Assembly: GCA_965229645.1 (NCBI GenBank)
Contig: OZ245893.1
Span: forward strand, 1,922,001 to 1,986,000
Source: CAXQZM01 sp965229645
GTDB taxonomy: Bacteria > Pseudomonadota > Alphaproteobacteria > UBA7985
Reading direction: 5' to 3'
DNA length: 64,000 bases
Part shown: positions 1 through 8,067 of the stretch, piece by piece
How the letters are laid out: each line of letters opens with the position of its first letter
How positions within the stretch are numbered: the first letter of the stretch is position 1
Notes under the pieces: model-generated
What the model saw: only the letters and a program-made list of their open reading frames with translations
The model's database searches: none
Told to the model about the DNA's origin: nothing
Translations under genes and position numbers: made by a program

Positions 1-320
1 CGGCGGTGCGGGCCTTGGGCCGCCCCCTAATCCAGTTTTCTCCAGAGTTTTGGCAACAGCTGCGGGCCTTGCGTGCCTTCTTGTACGCAAATCTCTACCG
101 GCATCCAGAAATCCTAGCCCCTCGGGCGCGTTGCGAGACCATGTTGGAGGCCCTGTTTGATCGCTACATGGCTGCCCCCGAACGCATGCCAGCACGCTGG
201 AGCGCGCAGGCAAGGCACGGCAACGATTTGGGAACCAGCGTCACCGACTATCTAGCGGGGATGACCGATCGCTACGCCCAACAGGCCTTTGAACGCTTGA
301 GTTATACCAGCGGCGACTGA
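1..320 (+). CDS. dgt: dGTPase-like HD-domain triphosphohydrolase, 3' part
   Basis: The gene enters from outside the window; about 105 C-terminal residues are visible. The segment carries the typical C-terminal helix of the deoxyguanosinetriphosphate triphosphohydrolase-like family, ending with the motif DYLAGMTDRYAQQAFERL. The family hydrolyses dNTPs to deoxynucleosides and triphosphate; the catalytic HD residues lie upstream and cannot be checked. The last residues (YTSGD) and the TGA stop are supplied by a 40-bp mobile hairpin at 305-344, so the native C-terminus has been replaced by repeat sequence. Family assignment rests on the C-terminal motif only. Confidence 0.8.
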   Translation, partial: AVRALGRPLIQFSPEFWQQLRALRAFLYANLYRHPEILAPRARCETMLEALFDRYMAAPERMPARWSAQARHGNDLGTSVTDYLAGMTDRYAQQAFERLSYTSGD

Positions 321-344
321 GAAAGACTCTTTTGATCGCTGGTA
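305..344. mobile_element. 40-bp minimal hairpin module of the TNA repeat family
   Basis: It starts TACCAGCG and ends CGCTGGTA, a perfect 8-bp terminal inverted repeat around a 24-bp core. It is flanked by TTA (302-304) and TAA (345-347). It equals the terminal 40 bp of the 195-bp elements found elsewhere in the window but stands alone here. It supplies the stop codon of the upstream dGTPase gene. Confidence 0.75.
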
Positions 345-468
345 TAAGGCCACGCGTCCCATAACCCGCTGTCAGCCGCAGACTTTCAGGCAAACATGCG
401 GTACTTGGTCGTTTCGCCGTTTGGGTCCTTGGTCACAGTGCACGACAGTAGTTGCTGAGGGAGCCGAT

Positions 469-1833
469 ATGTGCTTGCGGTGGGGGCTCTGCAACAGTGA
501 ATCGAGTATCCCCATGATCCGCAAAACCATCGACTCCCTCAGCGCCCAGCTATCGAACAGCGTGCCATTAAGCAAGAACCGTCTTGAAGTTTTGAGCCTA
601 ATGATTGTTGGAATGACCAGTTCTCGGACGCCGAATTTGAGTCACATAATACCAACGGCGAAAAAAGTTGACACTTTTTTGGCCGTTTTGTGTCTCACGG
701 CAGAAACGCTTCGCGTTTCGCCTCCGACGGGGCCTTCGCTTATACCCCGAGGCGCTTTCGCGCTATTCTCGGGGCCGCTACGGGGGCCGCAGTCGCGGCC
801 CTTATACCAGCGAACATAAGAGTCATTTTCAACCGCCGCTGGTATAAGTTCGAAACTTCCCACGGCAGCGAAAATTCCGAGCACCTATCGCCGTATTCAA
901 CGTTTCTTCTCTGAAACAAACCTTGTTCAAGATTGGTCAGCATTACTGATTGTACAGATGCTTAACCTTCCAAAGAGCTGGGACCTTTGTCTTGACAGAA
1001 CCGACTGGAAGATAGGTTCCACACATATGAATATTCTGGTTCTCGCAGTTGTTACGCGGCGATATAGACTTCCGTTGATGTGGACCGTGTTGAATAAGCC
1101 AGGTTGCAGCAACACCGACCAACGCATTGATCTCATGAAGAGATATTTGAACTTATTCGGAGCAAGCAGCATCAAGACCCTGTTGGCGGACCGTGAATTT
1201 ATTGGCGCGGGGTGGTTGAGCTTTCTGGTTGAAAGTGGCGTCCAGACTGCGATCCGCCTCAGATCGAACCAGCGTGTTACTCTTGAGGATGGTACGCGTC
1301 AGAAATTGAGCGAAATAGTTGGGACCAAACGCACGCTTCAAACATTCAGAGGTTATCTTGAGAAAGACGAGCAAGGTAATCCCGTGTGGCTCAATTTTGC
1401 ATCCAAATACATTGAGGGCAAAAAACCTAGAAGAACTAGGGATCGGGAGGCCAAAAACAAATTCGGCGGAAAAGAACTTCTGATTGTCGCTACGAACGGA
1501 AATGCTGGTGATGCCATGAAAAGCTACAAACGTCGTTGGGCCATTGAGTGCCTATTTGCAGATGCAAAAACAAAAGGCTTCAATCTAGAGGACACGCGCT
1601 TAACAATCACTAAGAAAATCGATCTACTTATGAGTATTCTAGCATTGGCAATGACCTGGGCCACCAAAATTGGATCTGCAAAAATTGGAACAGCCCCGAG
1701 ACCACGAGGTTCTCACGGACGATACAAAAAGTCTGTCTTCAGAACCGGGTTTGACGAGCTTAGGCGGCTCATTCAGATGGAACCAGAAAAAGCATGCTGG
1801 TATTGGCGTAGGTCACGCCTGAGGACATCCTGA
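469..1833 (+). pseudogene. IS4-family transposase, split by a MITE
   Basis: The DDE transposase reads in a single frame on both sides of the repeat at 650-844. N-terminal residues are encoded at about 514-649. The frame resumes after the repeat and runs through the catalytic signatures LDRTDW (first Asp), ADREF (second Asp) and RWAIECLFADAK (Glu region) to the stop at 1833. The inserted 195 bp plus a 3-bp duplication (198 bp) kept the frame, but the repeat contains an in-frame TAA at 817-819. An internal ATG at 958 could start a protein keeping all three catalytic motifs but lacking the N-terminal region; it is probably inactive. Start could be 469 or 514. Confidence 0.8.
650..844 (+). mobile_element. 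TNA-type MITE, full copy (195 bp)
   Basis: The copy begins TACCAACGGCG and ends CCGCTGGTA, with the duplicated target TAA at 647-649 and 845-847. Inside are successive hairpins: a perfect stem around GTTGACAC at the left end, a palindrome around CTTCGCG, a CCCCGAG/CTCGGGG stem, a GGGCCGCGACTGCGGCCC stem and the 40-bp terminal module at 805-844. It has no transposase gene. It sits in the IS4 transposase, which shows it is mobile. Confidence 0.9.
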
Positions 1834-1858
1834 GAAGCTACTGTCGTGCACTGTGACC

Positions 1859-2056
1859 GTTGGTATAAAATTCTTTCCCGCTTTCGACTTCCTCGACGAT
1901 CATTTCTTAGAGTGAAAGGGCGTTGCGTATGACTTCACCGTAAGACCCTGCTTCTGTCTTGTCTTTCAGTGCGGTGAGGCGCTCAAACGACTTGGCGGGA
2001 AGGTCTGATTGGATGCGTTTGACGCCTCGTTTTTCGTCAGCGATTGTTTCGGGCAT
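1859..2056 (-). pseudogene. ribbon-helix-helix (CopG/Arc-like) protein, broken
   Basis: Starting from ATG at 2056 the minus strand encodes 49 residues with a clear ribbon-helix-helix fold signature: VKRIQSDLP as the beta strand, then FERLTALKDKTEAGSYGEV and IRNALSL as the two helices. A TAA at 1907-1909 stops it, but the same frame continues with EMIVEEVESGKEFYT, exactly the tail expected after a Tyr in this family. The TAA therefore looks like a nonsense change of a Tyr codon. The continuing frame then meets the IS4 end at 1858. Such proteins are usually DNA-binding antitoxins or autoregulators; no partner toxin is seen. A 49-residue product from 1907-2056 might still be made. Confidence 0.6.
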
Positions 2057-2464
2057 AGTAAACTCCAAGCTTATTCGTCAGGTTTGGGACCAGAACTGGT
2101 CTTACTCGCAAAGAAAGTTCCAGGGACAAGAGTGATCCATGGTAACACGATTGCGATGGCTGGCCATCCGTTTTCTCAAAATTTGTCGCGTCAGTGAAAC
2201 TGTCTTCGGGTCACAACCTTGCTACTTTGAGTCTTTTGTGGCAGGTCTCGCGTCCTAAGACCCAGAGCGCAGGTCCTCGACACGCTTGCGGCGCAAACAA
2301 GCCAGCGGCGACGAAAACTTGAAGTGGCTGAAGCCTTGTTCTTGCAAGTTGCGTTGAGGCACGACGCTTCGCTCCCTGCGTCAAAATGGCCTCTAGGCAT
2401 GAACATCGAACCGATGCTTTTGTGTAACACACTGTTTCAAATTAAGTCTTGAGGAGGACTAGTC
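2057..2464. other. gene-free stretch upstream of adhC
   Basis: No reading frame here has family-like features, and small frames on both strands lack a convincing ribosome site. The last bases hold the strong ribosome-binding site GAGGAGG of adhC at about 2451-2457. The promoters of adhC and of the divergent ribbon-helix-helix gene should lie here, but I cannot place them with confidence. Confidence 0.5.
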
Positions 2465-3577
2465 ATGATTCAATCGCGCGCAGCCGTTGCCCATCAGGCG
2501 GGCAAACCTTTGAGTATTGAAACCATCAATGTGGATGGTCCCCGCGAGGGCGAAGTTTTGATCGAAATTCGGGCGACCGGGGTCTGCCATACCGATGAGT
2601 TTACCCTGTCGGGGGCGGACCCTGAGGGATTGTTCCCTGCGGTTTTGGGCCATGAGGGCGCTGGGGTCGTCGTCGAGGTCGGCGCTGGGGTCAAATCCCT
2701 CAAGGCTGGCGATCATGTCATCCCGCTTTACACGCCTGAGTGTCGGGAGTGTTCCTACTGCACCTCGGGCAAGACCAACCTTTGTCAGTCCATCCGCGAA
2801 ACCCAAGGCCAGGGTCTCATGCCCGATCGGACATCGCGCTTTAGCCTCGGCGGCGAATCGCTCTACCACTACATGGGGACATCGACGTTTTCCAACTATA
2901 CGGTCATGCCCGAAATCGCGGCGGCGAAAATTCGCGAAGACGCACCCTTCGACAAGGTCTGCTATATCGGCTGCGGGGTCACCACGGGCATCGGCGCAGT
3001 GATCAACACCGCGAAGGTGCAGCCTGGCGACAACGTTGTGGTCTTCGGGCTCGGCGGTATCGGCCTGAACGTGATCCAGGGCGCGCGCCTAGCAGGGGCC
3101 AACAAAATCGTAGGCGTTGATATCAACCCGAGCCGCAAGGACATGGCCGAGCGGTTTGGCATGACCCATTTCGTCAACCCCAAAGAGGTCGAGGGCGAAC
3201 TCGTGCCCTACTTGGTCGCCTTAACCGACGGCGGTGCGGATTTTAGTTTTGAGTGCATCGGCAATGTTGAAGTCATGCGCCAGGCCCTTGAGTGCTGTCA
3301 CAAAGGATGGGGCACCTCGATTATTATCGGCGTAGCGCCTGCAGGGGCAGAAATTTCGACCCGCCCGTTCCAGCTGGTGACAGGGCGGAATTGGCGCGGC
3401 ACCGCCTTTGGCGGCGCCAAGGGGCGCACCGATGTGCCGAAAATTGTCGATTGGTATATGGACGGCAAGATCAATATCGACGATCTGATCACCCACACCA
3501 TGCCGCTGGACGAGATCAACACGGCCTTCGACCTCATGCACGCAGGCGAGTCGATCCGGTCCGTTGTGGAATTTTGA
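2465..3577 (+). CDS. adhC: S-(hydroxymethyl)glutathione dehydrogenase (class III alcohol dehydrogenase)
   Basis: This 370-residue zinc medium-chain dehydrogenase oxidises S-hydroxymethylglutathione, the adduct of formaldehyde and glutathione, with NAD+; the family also reduces S-nitrosoglutathione. Visible marks are the catalytic zinc region GVCHTDEFTLSG, GHEGAG, the four-cysteine structural zinc loop CRECSYCTSGKTNLC, and the Rossmann motif GLGGIGLNVIQGA. Length matches the family. The ATG at 2465 follows GAGGAGG closely. The partner esterase fghA lies 3.6 kb downstream on the same strand, separated by three minus-strand genes, so the two are near each other but not co-transcribed. Confidence 0.95.
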   Translation: MIQSRAAVAHQAGKPLSIETINVDGPREGEVLIEIRATGVCHTDEFTLSGADPEGLFPAVLGHEGAGVVVEVGAGVKSLKAGDHVIPLYTPECRECSYCTSGKTNLCQSIRETQGQGLMPDRTSRFSLGGESLYHYMGTSTFSNYTVMPEIAAAKIREDAPFDKVCYIGCGVTTGIGAVINTAKVQPGDNVVVFGLGGIGLNVIQGARLAGANKIVGVDINPSRKDMAERFGMTHFVNPKEVEGELVPYLVALTDGGADFSFECIGNVEVMRQALECCHKGWGTSIIIGVAPAGAEISTRPFQLVTGRNWRGTAFGGAKGRTDVPKIVDWYMDGKINIDDLITHTMPLDEINTAFDLMHAGESIRSVVEF

Positions 3578-3601
3578 GCGCCTAGGATCCTGGCGCATTT
3601 G

Positions 3602-4762
3602 TTAGGCCAGCGCGGCGTCCAAGTCTGCGATTAGATCGTCCAAGTCTTCGATTCCGCACGACAGCCGCACCAATCCATCGTCGATGCCGAGCTGCGCGCG
3701 GATCGGCGCGGGGACCGAGGCATGGGTCATAATCGCGGGATGCTCGATCAGGCTTTCGACCCCGCCCAGGGATTCGGCCAAAGCGAACAGCTGCGTCCGT
3801 TCCAAAAAGGCGCGCGCGGGCTCGAGGCCCCCTTTTAGCACGGCGGTGACCATGCCGCCAAAGCCGCTCATCTGCCGTGCGGCCAAATCGTGCTGGGGGT
3901 GGGAGGCAAGGCCAGGGTAGAACACGCGGTCGATCTTGGCATGGCTTTGCAGAAAAGCGGCGATGGCGGACGCGTTCTCGCAGTGCGCGCGCATCCGCAC
4001 GGGCAGGGTTTTGAGGCTGCGCAACACCAGAAAACTGTCGAAAGGGGCCATGACGGCGCCGACGGCGTTTTGCAAAAAGGCCAAGCGGTCGGCAAGTTCG
4101 CCCGCCTCGCGCACCACGGCGATGCCGCCGACCATGTCCGAATGGCCGTTTAGGTACTTGGTGGCGCTGTGAAAAACCACGTCGATGCCCAGTTCTAAGG
4201 GGCGCTGGACGTAGGAACTGGCGAAGGTATTGTCGCAGACGGTGATCAGACCCCGTTCGCGCCCGAGGGCCGCCATGGCCTCAAGGTCGCAGAGCTTGAG
4301 GAGCGGATTGGTCGGCGTTTCCACCCAGAGCATTTTAGTATGGGGCCGTATGGCGGCGCGCACGGCCGCGGGATCGGAAAAGTCCACGAAGCTAAACTCA
4401 AGGCCCATGGTCTGCTGACGCACATTGGCCATCAGGCGATAGGATCCCCCATAGAGGTCGTCCCCCGCCACTACATGGTCCCCAACTTTCAGCAGTTCCA
4501 AAATCGTACTCTCGGCGGCCAAGCCCGAGGCGAAGGCGAAGCCGCGCGCGCCGCCCTCAAGGTCCGCCATACAGTCCTCAAGCGCTTGGCGCGTCGGGTT
4601 GCCTGAGCGCGAGTACTCGTAGCCCTTATGCTGACCTGGGCTTTGCTGCACGTAGGTTGAGGTCAAATAGACGGGCGTCATGATGGCCCCCGTCGTTGGG
4701 TCGGGGGCCTGACCGGCGTGAATGGCGCGGGTGGCAAAACCTTGTCGATTGGATTTGGTCAT
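3602..4762 (-). CDS. cystathionine gamma-lyase/synthase family PLP enzyme
   Basis: This 386-residue protein belongs to the Cys/Met metabolism PLP-dependent family. The PLP lysine lies in SATKYLNGHSDMVGG, and the substrate/phosphate-binding elements YEYSRSGNPT and ETPTNPLL are present. It could cleave cystathionine to cysteine (gamma-lyase) or make it from an activated homoserine (gamma-synthase). The adjacent cystathionine beta-synthase on the same strand favours the lyase role in reverse transsulfuration. A 248-bp mobile repeat lies between the two genes (4820-5067), so any transcript reading through must cross a chain of hairpins. The exact reaction is inferred from context. Confidence 0.85.
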   Translation of the reverse strand: MTKSNRQGFATRAIHAGQAPDPTTGAIMTPVYLTSTYVQQSPGQHKGYEYSRSGNPTRQALEDCMADLEGGARGFAFASGLAAESTILELLKVGDHVVAGDDLYGGSYRLMANVRQQTMGLEFSFVDFSDPAAVRAAIRPHTKMLWVETPTNPLLKLCDLEAMAALGRERGLITVCDNTFASSYVQRPLELGIDVVFHSATKYLNGHSDMVGGIAVVREAGELADRLAFLQNAVGAVMAPFDSFLVLRSLKTLPVRMRAHCENASAIAAFLQSHAKIDRVFYPGLASHPQHDLAARQMSGFGGMVTAVLKGGLEPARAFLERTQLFALAESLGGVESLIEHPAIMTHASVPAPIRAQLGIDDGLVRLSCGIEDLDDLIADLDAALA

Positions 4763-4819
4763 CGAAAGTCCTGGGTTGGAAGACGGGTGGAACAGCCTGT
4801 GTGTCAGCGGCTAGGTGAA

Positions 4820-5067
4820 TACCAGCGGCGGATGAGAATGACTCTTATGTTCGCTGGTATAAGGGCCGCGACTGCGGCCCCCGTAGCGGCCCCGAGAATA
4901 GCTAAGAAAGCGCCTCGGGGTATGAGCGAAGGCCCCGTCCTGCGGTCGGGCTGAGCGAGCATGGCGAGCGAGTAGAGACCGCCACCCAAAAAAGGCGAAA
5001 CGCGAAGCGTTTCTGCCGTGAGACATAAAACGGCAAAAAAAAGTGTCAACTTTTTTGGCCGTTGGCA
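4820..5067 (-). mobile_element. TNA-type MITE, long variant (248 bp)
   Basis: In reverse orientation (terminal 40-bp module at the left, GTTGACAC-type hairpin at the right). It differs from the 195-bp form by about 53 extra bases at roughly 4938-4992, between the GCCCCGTC and GGCGAAACGCG blocks. The right flank is TCA (5068-5070); the left flank is GAA, so the duplication is not intact. It supplies the last codons and the stop of the cystathionine beta-synthase gene. Confidence 0.85.
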
Positions 5068-6455
5068 TCAGTCGCGCTGAGGCGCAGGTGATTGAGCATG
5101 TCGATTTTGGTGATCAGGCCGTAAAACCGCCCCGTATCGACAATGGGCACGACCAGGCCGCGTTGCAACAGGGCCATGATGTCGCCCTGGGTGGCGCTTA
5201 GGTCGAGGGTCTCGAGGTCGCGTGCCATGACATCTGCCGCCAGACCTTCAAAGCTGCCGCCTTGGGCGAAGACATGGGTCAGCAAGTCCTCTTCGTCGAT
5301 TAGCCCTACCAACCGGCCTTCGGCCATGACCGGCAGTTGGCTGATCTCGTAGAGTTTCATTTGGCGGTACGCTGCGGCCAAGTCGGTTTCGGGCTTGAGG
5401 GTTATGACTTGCTGCAGATCGTGCTGCCGGGTGATCAGATCGCGCACGTCGCCCGCCTTGGGCGGGGCAAGAAAGCCATTATCTTGCATCCAATAGTCGT
5501 TATAAACTTTGGACAAGTACTTATCGCCGCGGTCGCAGACGAAGGTGACGACGTTCTTGGGTTCGCTCTGGGCGCGGCAGAACTGCAAAGCCGCGGCGAT
5601 CAGGGTGCCGCTGGAGGATCCTGCCAAGAGCCCTTCTTGTTTTAAGAGGTCGCGCACGGTCGCGAAGGCCAGGCCGTCGGGAATGGTGTAGGCGGTACGA
5701 GTTTTGGAAAAATCCGCGATGGGCGGGATAAAGTCTTCGCCGATCCCCTCGACGAACCATGACCCTACGTCGTCGGGGATTTGACCCGTTTCGATATAGG
5801 CGGCGAGGATCGACCCTTCGGGGTCGGCCAGCACCATCTGCGTGCCTTCTTCGACCGACGCAAAGTAACGACTAAGGCCCGTCAAGGTGCCGCCGCTGCC
5901 GACGCCGCAGACCAGGGCATCGACGCGTCCCGCGCCACTCAAATGCACTTGCTTGCGGATCTCGGGGCCCGTGGTGTCGAAATGCGCCTGGGGGTTGGCG
6001 GGGTTGGCGAACTGGTTGACGTAAAACCAGCCGTTCTCGGCAGCCATGCGCTCGGCCATATCTTGATAGTACTCGGGGTGGCCTTTGCCGACGTCGCTGC
6101 GCGTGGTCAGGACGCGAACCCCGAGCGCCCGCAAATGAAAAACCTTCTCCTGCGCCATCTTGTCGGGAACGATCAGAACCAATTGATAGCCCTTCTGCGC
6201 GGCCACGAGCGCGAGGCCGAGGCCCGTATTGCCCGCCGTCGCCTCGATCAAGGTGCCCCCAGACTGCAAGGCCCCGCTGGCTTCGGCAGCGCCGATCATG
6301 GACAGCCCGATCCGGTCCTTGATCGACCCGCCAGGGTTTTGATTTTCCAACTTCAAAAACAGTCGGCACGGCCCCGTATCCATCTTGGTAACTTCGTGCA
6401 TGGGGGTGTTGCCGATCGCATCTAGAACGCTGCGTGTCGGGTCGCTCAGAGTCAT
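5046..6455 (-). CDS. cystathionine beta-synthase (PLP domain plus CBS pair)
   Basis: The 469-residue protein has an N-terminal fold-type II PLP domain (about residues 1-325) with the lysine motif NPGGSIKDRIGL and the PLP-phosphate loop GSGGTLTGL, followed by two CBS repeats (about 345-460; MARDLETLDLSATQGD marks the second). It should condense serine and homocysteine to cystathionine; CBS domains in this family are regulatory. A cysteine synthase-like activity cannot be excluded. The final residues DANGQKS and the TGA lie inside the mobile repeat at 4820-5067, so the natural C-terminus has been altered. The gamma-lyase-like gene follows on the same strand. Confidence 0.88.
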   Translation of the reverse strand: MTLSDPTRSVLDAIGNTPMHEVTKMDTGPCRLFLKLENQNPGGSIKDRIGLSMIGAAEASGALQSGGTLIEATAGNTGLGLALVAAQKGYQLVLIVPDKMAQEKVFHLRALGVRVLTTRSDVGKGHPEYYQDMAERMAAENGWFYVNQFANPANPQAHFDTTGPEIRKQVHLSGAGRVDALVCGVGSGGTLTGLSRYFASVEEGTQMVLADPEGSILAAYIETGQIPDDVGSWFVEGIGEDFIPPIADFSKTRTAYTIPDGLAFATVRDLLKQEGLLAGSSSGTLIAAALQFCRAQSEPKNVVTFVCDRGDKYLSKVYNDYWMQDNGFLAPPKAGDVRDLITRQHDLQQVITLKPETDLAAAYRQMKLYEISQLPVMAEGRLVGLIDEEDLLTHVFAQGGSFEGLAADVMARDLETLDLSATQGDIMALLQRGLVVPIVDTGRFYGLITKIDMLNHLRLSATDANGQKS

Positions 6456-6489
6456 GGGAATTCCTTGGAATTTGGGGCGGGGAGCCGAT

Positions 6490-7038
6490 TTAGGCTTGGC
6501 CCCAGGTTTTGCCGTCTTTGAGGTAGTTCATCTCGGCCGCGGTCGAGTCGCGTCCCAGGGCGGCGTTGCGGGAGGGGTAGCGGCCAAATTGGGCGATGAC
6601 GTCCGTATGTTCTGTTAGGGACTCAAGGTTTTTTTCCATGCCTGGCTGGTCAAACAGCTTGGCGGCCCATTCATGGATCGCGAGGGATTCACTGTGCATG
6701 AGCGGCATGTAGAGGAAGGACCGTTCGGCCACCGACAGGTCAGCGTCGTGCCCGCCCAGGATCGCCTCCTGCGCCAAGGTCAGCGCGATGGGATCGCCCG
6801 CGAAGGCGGCGGCGGTGCCGCGATGGATGTTGCGGGTGAATTGATCGAGGCAGATGATTTCGGCCAGCCGGCCCTGGGCGCTGGTTCGCCAAGTGTACAA
6901 TTCCCCGCGCAAAGCTTGCGCGACCAAGCCGCCAAAGTGGCGTTCGATATGGGCATCGATATGGGTCCCGCCCACCCACCAGTCTTTTGGGTTCAGGTCT
7001 TGGAACCAGTAGGTCAGGATGTCGTGCGCTTGGGTCAT
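6490..7038 (-). CDS. DUF924 family protein
   Basis: The 182-residue protein matches the DUF924 family: an all-helical protein with the conserved blocks YWF near the N-terminus, LDQFTRNIHRGTAAAFAGD in the middle and FLYMPLMHSES before a C-terminal helix. The fold resembles tetratricopeptide-like helices; biochemical function is unknown. It lies upstream of the cystathionine beta-synthase gene on the same strand with a 34-bp gap, so it may be co-transcribed. The ATG at 7038 is supported by the family N-terminus. Confidence 0.85.
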   Translation of the reverse strand: MTQAHDILTYWFQDLNPKDWWVGGTHIDAHIERHFGGLVAQALRGELYTWRTSAQGRLAEIICLDQFTRNIHRGTAAAFAGDPIALTLAQEAILGGHDADLSVAERSFLYMPLMHSESLAIHEWAAKLFDQPGMEKNLESLTEHTDVIAQFGRYPSRNAALGRDSTAAEMNYLKDGKTWGQA

Positions 7039-7173
7039 GGCTTTCCTATCGTCGTTTTACTCCATATAGGGCCTCAAAACAGGGTGCCAAGCAAGGCGAG
7101 GCGGTCGCAACGGCGCGGACAGCCGCAAGGACCTCGGCACCCGCCCAAGATTAGCACAGGCAAAGGCGGAGTC

Positions 7174-8001
7174 ATGGCCCTCACCGAACTCAATCGTGCC
7201 CAAGTATTTGGCGGCACCCAGGTCACCTACGAACACGCTTCCCCCGCGACCCGAGGGGCTATGCAGTTCGCGGTTTTTACCCCCGCAAGACCCAGCGGGG
7301 CGGGCCTCATGTTCTTGGCAGGCCTGACGTGCAGCCCCGAGAACTTCAGCGTCAAGGCGGGTGCGCAACGCGTCGCCGCCGATCTGGGCCTGAGCCTGAT
7401 CATGCCCGATACGTCCCCGCGCGGCGCGGCGGTCCCCGACGACGGGGCCTATGACTTGGGCCAGGGCGCGGGCTTTTACCTCGACGCCATCGCCCCCCCC
7501 TGGGCCGAGCATTTTCGCATGGAAACCTACCTGATCCACGAATTGATCCCGCTGCTGTACGCAGATTTTGGGATCGCTAAGGACCGTCTGGGCTTGAGCG
7601 GCCATTCCATGGGCGGGCACGGGGCCTTGACCCTGGGGCTCAAATACCCCGATCTCTTCGCCTCGGTGTCGGCCTTCGCGCCCATCGTCGCGCCGACGCA
7701 AGTTCCCTGGGGGCAAAAGGCTTTCGCGGCGTACCTTGGCGACGATCAAGCCGTTTGGCGCCGCCACTGCGCCACGTCTTTGGTCGAGGATGGCGCGCGG
7801 CACGCACGCGAACTCTTGGTCGATCAGGGCACCGCCGACACCTTTTTGGATACGCAGCTACAACCCTGGCGATTCCGCGACGCCTGCGCCGCTGCGGGCC
7901 AACCTTTGCGGGTGGAAATGCGGGAGGGCTACGATCATTCCTACTTTTACATCGCGAGCTTCATTGCGGACCATTTGCGCTGGCACGCCGAGGGTCTTTG
8001 A
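7174..8001 (+). CDS. fghA: S-formylglutathione hydrolase
   Basis: This 275-residue alpha/beta-hydrolase of the esterase D family hydrolyses S-formylglutathione to formate and glutathione, the second step of glutathione-dependent formaldehyde oxidation after AdhC. The nucleophile elbow is GHSMGGHGAL; the family motif LAGLTCSPENF with its conserved cysteine is near residue 50, and the catalytic His lies in GYDHSYFYI near the C-terminus. The frame is open for about 500 bp upstream, but ATG 7174 gives the family's normal N-terminus and follows AAAGGCGGAG. recF starts 67 bp downstream. Confidence 0.93.
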   Translation: MALTELNRAQVFGGTQVTYEHASPATRGAMQFAVFTPARPSGAGLMFLAGLTCSPENFSVKAGAQRVAADLGLSLIMPDTSPRGAAVPDDGAYDLGQGAGFYLDAIAPPWAEHFRMETYLIHELIPLLYADFGIAKDRLGLSGHSMGGHGALTLGLKYPDLFASVSAFAPIVAPTQVPWGQKAFAAYLGDDQAVWRRHCATSLVEDGARHARELLVDQGTADTFLDTQLQPWRFRDACAAAGQPLRVEMREGYDHSYFYIASFIADHLRWHAEGL

Positions 8002-8067
8002 AGCGTTCGCTCGCTACCCCAATCATCGCCCTTTCACACGCCTCAACGGCTTGCCCTTGAACGCTCT

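Larger units (their letters stand above)
431..1858 (+). mobile_element. IS4-family insertion sequence, interrupted by a MITE
   Basis: A perfect 21-bp terminal inverted repeat, beginning GGTCACAGTG, lies at 431-451 and, as its reverse complement, at 1838-1858. Between the ends is one transposase reading frame of the IS4 type, broken by a 195-bp repeat at 650-844. Without that insertion the element would be about 1.23 kb. I see no target duplication directly outside the ends. The right end abuts the 3' end of a ribbon-helix-helix gene. Confidence 0.85.

Noticed and set aside
690..914. Recurring frames starting SHGRNASRFASDG (also at 15489, 33196, 42863, 48363) as a conserved small protein family
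   Set aside because: They are translations of the 195-bp repeat, run out into unrelated flanks at different points, lack ribosome sites and appear on whichever strand the repeat happens to lie.
5781..6425. Long plus-strand frame opposite cystathionine beta-synthase
   Set aside because: It is the antisense shadow of a GC-rich gene with clear family motifs on the other strand.
6673..7173. N-terminal extension of the fghA frame
   Set aside because: It overlaps the DUF924 gene antisense and is unlike esterase D proteins; ATG 7174 gives the family N-terminus.
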